Below are positions 23,446-31,452 of a DNA stretch of 39,228 nucleotides, one piece after another. The notes under the pieces are model-generated. The model had not been told where the DNA came from, did no database searches, and was given only the letters and a program-made list of their open reading frames with translations. The first letter of the stretch is position 1. Every line of letters starts with the position of its first letter. Made by a program: the position numbers and the translations under genes. The DNA is taken from the NCBI RefSeq assembly GCF_007655485.1, contig NZ_VJXQ01000008.1:4441-43668 (forward strand), in the 5' to 3' direction. This DNA is from Halobellus captivus (GTDB taxonomy: Archaea > Halobacteriota > Halobacteria > Halobacteriales > Haloferacaceae).

Positions 23446-23794
23446 CTGCTACTTGCACGGCGCAAGAAAGAATCGGATCGTCACGTCGACGCTTGAGCAT
23501 CCACGAATTTGGATGGACCTGTGGGGTCTTCACTCCTCGTGATTGTCGTGTGGTGGATCGTGACCCATAGGTTTAGAATTGGTTCAGACTCCAGTATTTA
23601 TATAGGACACAGATAGGAATCCGTTGGTATACTCGAACGATAGTTCGGGATTGTGAGGTACTAACCGTTGATTGTGGAGTCAGAAAAGCCAAACCGTGCA
23701 GCACGGCTCAAATCGCTATGTATCCCGACTTTGGATTGCTAAGAACAAATTGCTTGGTTCAGGCCCTCGTACCATTGATGTGGGGTGAAACCGA
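23446..23794. other. Regulatory region before the YHS gene
   Basis: 349 nt without a gene. It holds a hairpin after the methyltransferase gene, a strong TATA (TTTATATA, 23597-23604), a small hairpin CGAAC-GATA-GTTCG (23634-23647), the palindrome at 23694-23706, and GGGGTGA 9 nt before the YHS start. The distance from TATA to gene (190 nt) implies a long leader or a second promoter. Confidence 0.45.
23694..23706. promoter_or_regulatory. Palindrome CCGTGC-A-GCACGG
   Basis: A perfect 13-nt palindrome, 88 nt upstream of the YHS gene. It is a candidate operator for the Lrp-TRASH regulator encoded downstream. Confidence 0.35.
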
Positions 23795-23935
23795 ATGGCA
23801 ACTGATCCAGTCTGTGGAATGGACGTCGATGAAAGTGATCCGGCGGCCACAACTGAGTACGACGGTCAGACGTACTACTTCTGTGCCGAGGGCTGCAAGG
23901 AGACGTTCACCTCGACACCGGAGGATTACGTCTAA
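23795..23935 (+). CDS. 46-residue YHS-domain protein
   Basis: A very short gene, easily missed. It starts MATDPVCGMDVD and carries TYYFCAEGCKETF, with C7, C30 and C34 as metal ligands, the complete YHS/TRASH-like unit. Stand-alone YHS proteins probably bind or shuttle copper or related soft metals in the cytosol. GGGGTGA precedes the ATG by 9 nt. The Lrp-TRASH regulator starts 82 nt later on the same strand, and a YHS-MaoC gene follows that. Confidence 0.85.
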   Translation: MATDPVCGMDVDESDPAATTEYDGQTYYFCAEGCKETFTSTPEDYV

Positions 23936-24017
23936 CCGTCACACCCCACACCTGCGTCGTAGCTCCCCCACACCCACCCCCATTCACCCGATCCCCTCAC
24001 CCCCATTCCGCCTTTCG

Positions 24018-24611
24018 ATGACCCAACCAGAACTTGACGACACGGATCGCGAAATCCTCCGTCTTTTAGCGGAGAACGCGAGACGACCCTACAGCACTAT
24101 TGCTGAGGCTGTAAATCTTTCACCCCCGTCCGTTTCAGCACGCGTCCGTCAGTTGGAGCAAGATGATGTCATTCGTCGATTCACCGTTGATCTCGACCTC
24201 ACACAGTACGAAAACCGGATACACGTCATGGTACGCCTCCAGCCTGAGCTCGGAAAGACAGATTCACTTCGAGAATCGATCCTCAAGGCCCCATACGTAG
24301 AACACGTATTCACAACTGCTGAGGGCGAGATCGTGGTTGTTGCGACACCGCCGCGGACTACGGTCGGAAACTGGGTGCAGCACAGTCTACCACTGAGTGA
24401 CGTGCGACGATACGACGTGCAACTGCTGTCAAGCGCCACCCGTTCAGCCTATGCCAACGGTACTGAATCCGTACTTACGTGCGCACACTGTGGAACCACT
24501 ATCAGCGAAGACGGAATAGCTACCCGCGTTGGTGGATCACTCCAGCAGTTCTGTTGCAAAGACTGCGAGACCGCGTTCAAAGGAGAGCACGAGAATCCTC
24601 AAGAAAAGTAG
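24018..24611 (+). CDS. Lrp/AsnC-type regulator with TRASH domain (second copy)
   Basis: 197 residues from the ATG at 24018. The frame is open to 23718, but that part overlaps the YHS gene in another frame. The HTH is at about 5-60 (LDDTDREILRLLAENARRP). The TRASH domain has C155, C158, C179, C180 and C183, the same spacing as in 13031-13621. It probably senses copper or another soft metal and controls the YHS genes on both sides. It is not a recent duplicate, since the middle parts differ greatly. Confidence 0.9.
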   Translation: MTQPELDDTDREILRLLAENARRPYSTIAEAVNLSPPSVSARVRQLEQDDVIRRFTVDLDLTQYENRIHVMVRLQPELGKTDSLRESILKAPYVEHVFTTAEGEIVVVATPPRTTVGNWVQHSLPLSDVRRYDVQLLSSATRSAYANGTESVLTCAHCGTTISEDGIATRVGGSLQQFCCKDCETAFKGEHENPQEK

Positions 24612-24623
24612 AACTACAGATCA

Positions 24624-25262
24624 ATGCCTGTTGACCCCGTCTGTGGGATGGAAGTCTCACAAGAAACTGCCGACCCGACTATCGAACACGACGACAAAGT
24701 GTATCACTTCTGCTCGGAAGACTGTCGAGCAGTGTTCGAGGAAGTACCTGAGAAGTATACCGAAACGCCACATCCGCATCTCGTTGAATCGGGAGGAATG
24801 ACGCTCCCCCGAGTGCCATACGGTCGAGCCACTGGAGAGTTCGATCTCTCGATAACCGACCCATCTTCACTTAGCACGGGAGATAGTGTTCGCTTCTCGA
24901 AGACGATCACAGACGAGGATGTTAGGAAATTTGCAGAGGCGACCGGAGATACAAACGCGGTCCATCTCAACGAGGCATTCGCTGAAAAGACCCGGTTTGG
25001 CCACCGCATCGCTCATGGAACGCTCGTCTCGGGAATGATAAGTGCTGCACTCGCGTGCTTTCCCGGAGTCACGATCTATATTTCCCAGAATTTGGAATTC
25101 CGCCGACCAGTCAGCATTGATGACACCCTGACGGCCCGATGTGAGATCACCGACGTTCTCGATAACGACCGATACGAACTCACAACACAGATCGAAGATG
25201 ATAGTGGAAGCCTCGTTCTCGATGGGGCAGCCACCGTTCTGATCGATCCCCTACCGGACTGA
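24624..25262 (+). CDS. YHS domain fused to a MaoC-like hydratase domain
   Basis: 212 residues, 12 nt after the Lrp-TRASH stop. Residues 3-47 form a YHS unit (DPVCGMEV, with C7, C30 and C34). Residues 78-212 are a MaoC/R-specific enoyl-CoA hydratase hotdog domain: DTNAVHLNEAFA has the catalytic Asp (109) and His (114), and GHRIAHGTLVSG is the conserved loop. Known MaoC hydratases add water to trans-2-enoyl-CoA. Why a soft-metal domain is attached is unknown; metal may switch or stabilise the enzyme (inference). The operon partner is a metal-sensing regulator. Confidence 0.85.
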   Translation: MPVDPVCGMEVSQETADPTIEHDDKVYHFCSEDCRAVFEEVPEKYTETPHPHLVESGGMTLPRVPYGRATGEFDLSITDPSSLSTGDSVRFSKTITDEDVRKFAEATGDTNAVHLNEAFAEKTRFGHRIAHGTLVSGMISAALACFPGVTIYISQNLEFRRPVSIDDTLTARCEITDVLDNDRYELTTQIEDDSGSLVLDGAATVLIDPLPD

Positions 25263-25502
25263 ATCCGGCAGGGCTGTCGTGTTGACCACGACGAGATTCC
25301 CGAGACCGTCGTATGACATCTGTTGTAGACCAACTCGGAGGCCCATCTAATCAGAAGGGGTATTCGATTCGATAAGTCCGAAAACTCGGCCATCACAGAA
25401 TAGTGCGGAGGAAATACTACTATTCAGGGTCGCGTTGACAGTGTCGTTTTGGATTTGAAAGAGTAATCGGAGTGAATTAGGAGCGTGTACATGTAGCTGA
25501 CA

Positions 25503-26234
25503 ATGGGATCATCCACAACTACTACGCCAGAAGGGAACAGTAGTGAGGTACTCGTTCGTGCTGAGGGAGTCGAAAAAACGTACGGGTCAAGACTCCCATT
25601 CACACGATCTGTGACCGTCTTGACCGGTGCCGATCTCGAAATTCGGACGGGGGAAATCGTCGGGATCGTCGGCGCGAACGGGTCGGGCAAATCCACGCTC
25701 ATGAACATCCTCGTCGGTGTCCTCGAACAGGATTCCGGAACAGTCGAACGGACGGGAACCGTTGGCTGGTGTCCACAGGAACCACTGCTTTACGACCGCT
25801 TGACGGTCGGAGAGACGTTCCGACTGTTCGGTTCCGGATACGGAATGACCGCCGAAGAAATCGACGAGGCCAAACACCGCTTGGCGTCGAAACTCGATTT
25901 CGAGCAGTACCTTGACTACCGAATCGACCAACTCAGTGGTGGAAACCGGCAGAAAATCAATCTCAGTATCGCCCTGATGCACGATCCGGACGTCCTCATG
26001 CTGGACGAGCCCTACACTGGATTCGACTGGGAAACGTATCTCACGTTCTGGGATCTCGCTGAGGAACTCGCTGCCGACGGAACAGCTGTCACGATGATTT
26101 CACACCTGATCGAAGAGCAAAGTCGTCTCGACCGCATCTATGAGGTTCGTGACGGACAGGTCTACGACGTGACTGACCAGGAAGGCGAGACTGATGCAAC
26201 GGCCAGTGAACGGGGGGAAGAGACCGATGAATAG
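25503..26234 (+). CDS. ABC transporter ATP-binding protein
   Basis: 243 residues. Walker A is GANGSGKST (about 56-64), the Q-loop WCPQEP, the signature LSGGNRQK, Walker B LMLDEPYTGFD, and the H-loop MISHL. It powers an ABC-2 type exporter with the two permeases that follow, whose starts overlap. The substrate cannot be told. NosF-like copper-linked transporters share this layout, but no direct support is seen. The 240-nt upstream gap holds no gene. Confidence 0.93.
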   Translation: MGSSTTTTPEGNSSEVLVRAEGVEKTYGSRLPFTRSVTVLTGADLEIRTGEIVGIVGANGSGKSTLMNILVGVLEQDSGTVERTGTVGWCPQEPLLYDRLTVGETFRLFGSGYGMTAEEIDEAKHRLASKLDFEQYLDYRIDQLSGGNRQKINLSIALMHDPDVLMLDEPYTGFDWETYLTFWDLAEELAADGTAVTMISHLIEEQSRLDRIYEVRDGQVYDVTDQEGETDATASERGEETDE

Positions 26235-26964
26235 GGTTTGGACGGGGATTCGGGCGAACGTCTCCACCTTCCTCAGAACCCCCCTGAATGTTGTCCTAGC
26301 ACTTCTCCTTCCGATTGTCGTTATCGAAGGCTGGGGACAAGCAATGGCTGGGTTACCAAGTATGCCGACGGTCGAGGCGATTCCGATCGAGCTAGGTCGC
26401 CTTCTCGGAGCGATATTCGGGGTCGCCATCATTGCCGGCCTGATGGGACTCGCGCAGATGATTAGTGCGCGTGCAGCCGATCGGCGACTCGTTCAGACAG
26501 GCTATCCACCCCGAACACTGCTTGCGACTCGATTAGCGGCGCTCGGAGGAGTGACCGTTGTCGTGGCTGCCGTGAACTACGGCGTTCTCTGGCTGACGAT
26601 TTCACCGGAAGCCCCTGTCCTGACGTTCGTATTCCTCGTCCTCGCCGGCCTCGTCTATGCGTTTCTTGGCGCACTCGTCGGGGCGCTCCTTCCGCGACTG
26701 TTCGAAGGCTCGCTCGTCGTGGTGTTCCTCGCGATGATGGACGCGTTCCTCAGTGGCGACAGCCCGCTGGCTGCTGACATTCCTGAGTTCGTGGAATACT
26801 TCCCGCTCTATCATCCGAAGGAACTCCTTCAGGAGGCGATGTTCCAAGGTACATATACGACGGGCGACCTCGGCTTCGTTGCCGGATACCTGCTCGTCTT
26901 GCTCGTGCTCGTCACCGTAGTGTTCGGAGTGACGATGCGCACCAGTGGTGGGTGGTCCGCATGA
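26227..26964 (+). CDS. ABC-2 type permease subunit 1
   Basis: 245 residues with six predicted helices. It starts MNRVWTGIRANVSTFLRTP, a cytoplasmic amphipathic lead typical of ABC-2 permeases. The ATG overlaps the last 8 nt of the ATPase gene, so translation is coupled. A soluble loop (about 185-205) carries FPLYHPKELLQEAM. Substrate unknown. Confidence 0.85.
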   Translation: MNRVWTGIRANVSTFLRTPLNVVLALLLPIVVIEGWGQAMAGLPSMPTVEAIPIELGRLLGAIFGVAIIAGLMGLAQMISARAADRRLVQTGYPPRTLLATRLAALGGVTVVVAAVNYGVLWLTISPEAPVLTFVFLVLAGLVYAFLGALVGALLPRLFEGSLVVVFLAMMDAFLSGDSPLAADIPEFVEYFPLYHPKELLQEAMFQGTYTTGDLGFVAGYLLVLLVLVTVVFGVTMRTSGGWSA

Positions 26965-27713
26965 ACCGTACGACAACGGCGTTCTCGATCGGCATCAAAG
27001 AACAGGCGCGTAACTACGTCCTCGTCGCTCTACTGGTCGTCCTACCGGTCTCGTTCATCACGTTGGCGTTCGCAGTCACCCAGGACGTCGAGATGCCGGT
27101 TCGGACGCTCGTCGACGGTGAGACGGCGACGGTCATGCGGGGGATGCCTGAGGTCCACGGCGTGATCATGACGCCGATTACGAGTGCTCTCATCGCCGGA
27201 CTCGCCGGGTTGTTCCTGATGCGAGAAGCCAAAGACACGGACGGTCGTCTGGCAGTCGCTGGCTATCGTGCATGGCAGGTAATCGCTGCCCGGTTTGGGG
27301 TTCTCGCAGCAATTACTCTCATCGTCACCGGTGTCTCAGTTGGTGTGATGCTCGTCGATTTCCAGCCCGAGTATCTCTGGTGGTTCGTCGCAGCGATGCT
27401 CGTCGTCTCGGTCACGTATGGTCTCATCGGGATGCTCGTCGGGGCCGTCTTCAACCGCCTAGCCGGGATGTGGCTGATGCTGATTCTCCCGATGCTCGAT
27501 ATCGGACTGTTTCAGGATCCGCTGTTTATTCAATCTGAACCTGATTGGTGGATGAAACTCTTTCCGGGCTATTGGCCAGTCCGTGTAATGGTCGATACCG
27601 GACTCACAACCGACGTAGATACGGCTCTCTCGTTGGTGTGGGCTACTGGATATCTTCTCCTCGTAGCCGTGCTCGCAATTGGTGTTTACTACCGAGCCAC
27701 ACAGGCGAGTTGA
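26961..27713 (+). CDS. ABC-2 type permease subunit 2
   Basis: 250 residues with six predicted helices. Its layout is like subunit 1, including a late loop (FPGYWPVRVMVD), so the pair probably forms a heterodimeric channel. ATGA overlaps the stop of subunit 1 by 4 nt. It has a larger outer loop after helix 1 with several Met residues. The operon ends here, with the convergent cupredoxin-SHOCT gene beyond. Confidence 0.85.
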   Translation: MNRTTTAFSIGIKEQARNYVLVALLVVLPVSFITLAFAVTQDVEMPVRTLVDGETATVMRGMPEVHGVIMTPITSALIAGLAGLFLMREAKDTDGRLAVAGYRAWQVIAARFGVLAAITLIVTGVSVGVMLVDFQPEYLWWFVAAMLVVSVTYGLIGMLVGAVFNRLAGMWLMLILPMLDIGLFQDPLFIQSEPDWWMKLFPGYWPVRVMVDTGLTTDVDTALSLVWATGYLLLVAVLAIGVYYRATQAS

Positions 27714-27821
27714 TCACAAGAGAAATCAGTCATAAATGGAACAAAACAAGTCACGGGATCGTTCTGAAATCAAAGGTATCGGTGAGGGCGGTATTCTCTA
27801 ATCCCCGAATCACTTGACCCC

Positions 27822-27833
27822 GGTGAGTTCACC
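27822..27833. repeat. Palindrome GGTGA-GT-TCACC between convergent genes
   Basis: A perfect short palindrome in the gap between the ABC permease gene (plus) and the cupredoxin gene (minus). It is a possible two-way terminator; weak. Confidence 0.25.
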
Positions 27834-27848
27834 CTCTCACGGTGGCAA

Positions 27849-28604
27849 TCAGTTGGAGATGTCCTCATCAGTAGCATCTAATCGCTCACGGCGACGTCTA
27901 TACTCCTCCTCGTCAATTTCGCCCCTGGCATAGCGGTTCTGGAGCGTTTTTCTGGCTGAGTCGTCGGTAGTCGATTGAGGAGATTTTTGGTTTCCAAGCC
28001 AGTAGAGCCCGCCACCGAGAACGCCCAGCATTCCGAGTACGCCACCAACAGCTGGTAGCCCTCCAACTCCACCTCCGTTGCGGCCACTCATCATTCCAGA
28101 ACCACCTCGTCCCATCATTCCACCACCAGTATTCCCGCTTCCATCGCTGCTTGAGCCGTAGGCGACTGTACCCTGGTCAACAATCGCCTCACTCGATGGG
28201 ACCTCTCCATCCGGGATTGAATCCTCCTCTGCCGGTCCGCCAGGACTGCCAACTACGATCCGTCCGACCATCCCAATCGACTTGTGCGGGATGCAGTAGT
28301 AATCATACGTCCCTGGCGTTTCGAACGTATATTCGAAGCTCCCGTCTGAGATCGTCCCACTATCGAAGGCGGAAGCGCCCTCCGGAATACGATCTGCGTA
28401 CGCCGTAGCGGAATGTGCCCCCGCTGCGAGTTCAAATTGAACGGTTGTCCCGGGATCAACACGTAGGCCGATTGGGTCGAAGTAATTGTTTCCCATCTCC
28501 ACGATGGGCGTCTCCTGTGCGTTCGCTGACTGAGCAAAGCCGGTGCTGGCGACTGCGCTGGCACCGACAATGCCTAAGAATTGACGTCGGCTGTGATGTG
28601 TCAT
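27849..28604 (-). CDS. Cupredoxin fused to a Gly/Met linker, membrane helix and SHOCT domain
   Basis: 251 residues from the ATG at 28604, which puts the twin-arginine signal (HHSRRQFLGIVGASAVAS) first; an in-frame ATG at 28697 would add 31 residues. The cupredoxin domain spans about 32-120, with type-1 copper ligands H64, C104, H107 and M112. A Gly/Ser/Met linker with two GMM repeats (about 160-176) leads to a helix (181-203), then a SHOCT domain (217-243) in the cytoplasm. The plan places a copper site outside and an oligomerisation motif inside. It is the last gene of the envelope operon or array. Confidence 0.87.
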   Translation of the reverse strand: MTHHSRRQFLGIVGASAVASTGFAQSANAQETPIVEMGNNYFDPIGLRVDPGTTVQFELAAGAHSATAYADRIPEGASAFDSGTISDGSFEYTFETPGTYDYYCIPHKSIGMVGRIVVGSPGGPAEEDSIPDGEVPSSEAIVDQGTVAYGSSSDGSGNTGGGMMGRGGSGMMSGRNGGGVGGLPAVGGVLGMLGVLGGGLYWLGNQKSPQSTTDDSARKTLQNRYARGEIDEEEYRRRRERLDATDEDISN

Positions 28605-28831
28605 GTTGTCTGGATCATTCTTCGGTGGGTAGCTACGCGCGATACTGGTGCGAAGACTTCGGACGTGACTCACTCCGAACTTGTCGTTTGTTCCCATTAC
28701 TACTCATAACCATATGCTGAATCGAGCACACCATTTCGATGTAACGGAACGATGCTGCCGAACGGTTGGTTTCGATACCCTCGAGTCGATCCGCAGGTGT
28801 TCAAACGGGTGAAACGCGGTTTGGGTAGTGG

Positions 28832-29185
28832 TCACTCTGATTGTTCGAGCTTTTCTCGTCGGGCTTCGAACTCTTCGTCCGTGAGATCGCCACGAGCGTA
28901 CGCCAGACGTAACTCTTCCATCGCGGGATTATGAGACGTCTGTGTCTCGCTCATCCGCCGGAAGATGAGATATCCACCGCCCAGAAGCGCAAGGAGGAAG
29001 ATGACCGGGACGAGCATCCCGATGAGGGGCCACCAACCACCTGTGGTACCGTACTGGCCCATCATTCCTCCGTATCCCATCATCCCACCGAACCCCATAC
29101 CCATTGTGAGCAAGGGAAGGAGGATGAACGCTCCGAGGACGATGAGCAGTATCGTCGTCGTATCCAGTTGATCCGATGATGCCAT
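28832..29185 (-). CDS. Two-helix membrane protein with Met/Gly loop and SHOCT domain
   Basis: 117 residues. Helix 1 spans about 10-29, then a loop with two GGMMG repeats (about 30-50), then helix 2 (about 52-75) and SHOCT (89-114, LRLAYARGDLTDEEFEARR). It starts 6 nt after the DUF302 gene, so the two are co-transcribed. Methionine clusters in an outer loop are a typical Cu(I)-binding arrangement (inference). Same layout as 4997-5395 and 29714-30061. Confidence 0.82.
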   Translation of the reverse strand: MASSDQLDTTTILLIVLGAFILLPLLTMGMGFGGMMGYGGMMGQYGTTGGWWPLIGMLVPVIFLLALLGGGYLIFRRMSETQTSHNPAMEELRLAYARGDLTDEEFEARREKLEQSE

Positions 29186-29191
29186 CAGAGA

Positions 29192-29608
29192 TCAGGCCTC
29201 CGATGCGGATCCGAACTCGTCAGTTACGGCTGCCAGTACGCGGTCGAATCGTTCGCTGACCTCGGTCGCGACGGAGTCAAGCGCGTCGTTATCAGCGATC
29301 CCGACTAACTGTTCCGGGTCGACCGCACTCACCACGATGACGCCGTCATCGTTCTCGTAGACGATGACGTTACAGGGCAAGAGCGCACCGAGTTCAGTTT
29401 CTACACTCAACCCTTCGTATGCCAGCGGAGGATTGCACGCACCGAGGATGCGATACTGGCGGAACTCCTCACCGAGTTTCTCCTTGAGCGTCGCCTGAAT
29501 GTCGATGTCACAGAGAACACCGAATCCCTCGTCTTTGAGCGCGGCATTCGTTGCGTCGACGACATCGTCGAACTCTCCATCAATCTTGGTTTGTATTGTG
29601 TAACTCAT
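29192..29608 (-). CDS. DUF302 domain protein
   Basis: 138 residues from the ATG at 29608. DUF302 hallmarks are GFGVLCDIDIQATLKEKLG, ILGACNPPLAYEGL and LGALLPCNVIVYE, with Cys33, Cys58 and Cys79. No signal peptide, so cytoplasmic. DUF302 proteins often occur with sulfur-oxidation or metal genes; their biochemical role is unsettled. Cys58 in GACNP is conserved in the family and could hold a metal or sulfane sulfur. It is translated just before the SHOCT gene (6-nt gap). Confidence 0.9.
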   Translation of the reverse strand: MSYTIQTKIDGEFDDVVDATNAALKDEGFGVLCDIDIQATLKEKLGEEFRQYRILGACNPPLAYEGLSVETELGALLPCNVIVYENDDGVIVVSAVDPEQLVGIADNDALDSVATEVSERFDRVLAAVTDEFGSASEA

Positions 29609-29667
29609 GTAATACTGTATCCTGTTTACGCACTTAAGCGTTCGGTCCCGTCGCCCCAACTGGCAGA

Positions 29668-29683
29668 CGAGAATTTTTTCTCG
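29668..29683. repeat. Hairpin CGAGAA-TTTT-TTCTCG
   Basis: A perfect 6-bp inverted repeat in the gap between a SHOCT gene (ends 29714) and DUF302 (starts 29608). It could be a terminator for the former or an operator for the latter. Confidence 0.35.
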
Positions 29684-29713
29684 ACGATGCTCCTTCTATT
29701 TCGGTCATGGGCA

Positions 29714-30061
29714 CTACTCGAGTTGCTTTCGTCGACGTTCGAACTCTTCATCGGAGAGTTCACCGCGAGCGTAACGCTCACGAAGAACCGAAAGCGGCCG
29801 ACTATCACTCCTCTCAGAATCTCTGTTGAGGAGTGAGTAGACGAGATAGAGCGGGACGACGATTAGGAGCCCCATCCAAAGGAAGCTCCAGAGGCCCATT
29901 CCACCGCTGAAGACCCCCCAACCGCCGCTACCCATCATACCGCCGCCGTAGCCTCCACCACCGTGAGCCGCTGCGGTGCCCGTTGCTACAATCAACAGCG
30001 GAACCGCTAGTATTGCGATTCGACGAGTCGTCCGCCCGAGAGTGTTGGTGTAGTGTGTCAT
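29714..30061 (-). CDS. Two-helix membrane protein with Gly/Met loop and SHOCT domain
   Basis: 115 residues. A signal-like helix (15-32) ends ATGTAAAHG, followed by a Gly/Met loop (33-55: GGGMMGSGGWG and GGMG), helix 2 (58-77) and SHOCT (89-115). If the first helix is cleaved at AAA-HG, the protein becomes single-pass with a free Met/Gly outer tail. It lies between a Met/His-rich secreted protein gene (63-nt gap) and DUF302. Confidence 0.82.
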   Translation of the reverse strand: MTHYTNTLGRTTRRIAILAVPLLIVATGTAAAHGGGGYGGGMMGSGGWGVFSGGMGLWSFLWMGLLIVVPLYLVYSLLNRDSERSDSRPLSVLRERYARGELSDEEFERRRKQLE

Positions 30062-30124
30062 TGTGATCGTTGAGTCAGTAAGTCGAATATCTATCGTGTC
30101 AGACGAGGATCCGAACAGGGATCG

Positions 30125-30442
30125 TTAGCAGCCGTACCCCTGTCCGTTCATCCCCGTCGCGGTGTGATTGTCGTCCGCCATATCTTGGGCCATCTCGTCG
30201 ACGGTCACGCCCATGTGCGCTTCCATCTCGTCAACGGCATTCGGGCCCATGTAGTCGGTCATGTGACCTTCCATCCAGGCCGCCCAGTCTGCTGCACTAC
30301 CATCGGCTGGCGTCCCTTCAGCTGCCGTCTCGTTCCCCTGGATCGGTTCGTCACCGTGTGCGCTAACTACCGGGGCGGCAAACGCGAGTCCGACAATCGC
30401 GAGCACCACGAGCAGCCATCGTCCGAGGTTTCGGTTGGTCAT
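30125..30442 (-). CDS. Secreted Met/His-rich small protein
   Basis: 105 residues from the ATG at 30442; an open frame continues upstream, but this start gives a classic signal peptide (8-28, cleavage near VSA-HG). The mature part is acidic, with WMEGHMTDYMG and MEAHMGVTVDEMAQDM, ten Met and four His in about 78 residues. It ends GMNGQGYGC with a single Cys as the last residue. I infer a copper-binding outer-surface protein. No known family is recognised. Its neighbours are SHOCT and CxxC membrane proteins. Confidence 0.8.
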   Translation of the reverse strand: MTNRNLGRWLLVVLAIVGLAFAAPVVSAHGDEPIQGNETAAEGTPADGSAADWAAWMEGHMTDYMGPNAVDEMEAHMGVTVDEMAQDMADDNHTATGMNGQGYGC

Positions 30443-30714
30443 TGTTTTTCGCCTCAAGTAGTCATACGGTGGGTTCGGAGTTATCTTCGTGGGAGTGAAC
30501 TCAAACAGGAGAGCGTTCAAGAACGTCTATAACGCCATCTAAACGTTTTCTACTGACGGGATCGTTCATACCTGCCGAATTCGAAAGGATCAGAGGAATG
30601 GTGAGAGCAAAGGGGATCCGTCGAGACTGTTCACCTCATTGCGGCGATCCAGACAATAACCACGGTTCAGGCGGCGAGGGAGGCTCGGGTATTGCTGACC
30701 ACGAACGAGATGGA

Positions 30715-31419
30715 TCAGTTCCCTCGGAACTGGTGATACTGCCTCGTGAGTGCCTGACGATGGTAGAGGATTCCAATTGTCATGAGGAACAGAACGGTCG
30801 CAATTTCGTAGCCATACGCACCAAGCAATAACATCGTTGAAGAACCACTCAGTCCGCCTGCAAGTAGTACGGCAAACAACGGGCTAACGCAGGCAGGGCA
30901 CGCCACAATCCCGACTATTCCTCCGACTGCCGACTGCGAGAAATCAAGCAATGCATCATAGACGAGATACGCCAGCGCGAACAGGCCAACCGCTTGGTAA
31001 GGAATGAGCGAGACCGTGATCAGGTCACCTGTATAGACGAAGACCGGACTCCATCCCAAAGATCGACCCCACGTTATTCCGAAGCCGCTTGGTCCAGTGA
31101 GCTGCCCGAAATGAGAGGTGCTCGGTCCAAGTAATCCTGAAAAATAAAACATCACGATGAGATATAGAGCAACGACAAGTGCGGCACCAATACGATACAC
31201 TCGACGTTTCGTTACAGGTCGAGTGTGCCAGATCACCCAGACTGAGGCGGTGAACCAAATAAATGGAAGGACGAAATGGGTCCACCGGCTCCCCATATCT
31301 CCTGTGAAATATGCGTACACCAACCCGGCGATCAACTGTGCGGCGAGGAGGAGATTGAGCCACGTGCTTGACTTGAGAACCCGGCTAATGCGATCAGTTT
31401 CGAGTGTTGCTTGTGACAT
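30715..31419 (-). CDS. Polytopic membrane protein with ACPAC motif
   Basis: 234 residues with about six helices. C174 and C177 form CPAC at the start of a late helix (IVACPACVSPLFAVLLAGG), which could be a metal- or redox-active pair, as in some thiol-disulfide or metal transporters. It resembles a haloarchaeal family I recall as DUF7546, not certain. GC is lower than in neighbours. It starts 33 nt after the membrane-anchored wHTH gene and is probably in the same transcript. Confidence 0.78.
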   Translation of the reverse strand: MSQATLETDRISRVLKSSTWLNLLLAAQLIAGLVYAYFTGDMGSRWTHFVLPFIWFTASVWVIWHTRPVTKRRVYRIGAALVVALYLIVMFYFSGLLGPSTSHFGQLTGPSGFGITWGRSLGWSPVFVYTGDLITVSLIPYQAVGLFALAYLVYDALLDFSQSAVGGIVGIVACPACVSPLFAVLLAGGLSGSSTMLLLGAYGYEIATVLFLMTIGILYHRQALTRQYHQFRGN

Positions 31420-31452
31420 GATGGGTAGTGTTAGTATGAATTTCTACGTCTG

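Noticed and set aside
23718..24017. N-terminal extension of the second Lrp-TRASH frame
   Set aside because: It overlaps the YHS gene in another frame and has no protein-like character; the ATG at 24018 starts the HTH domain as in the paralogue.
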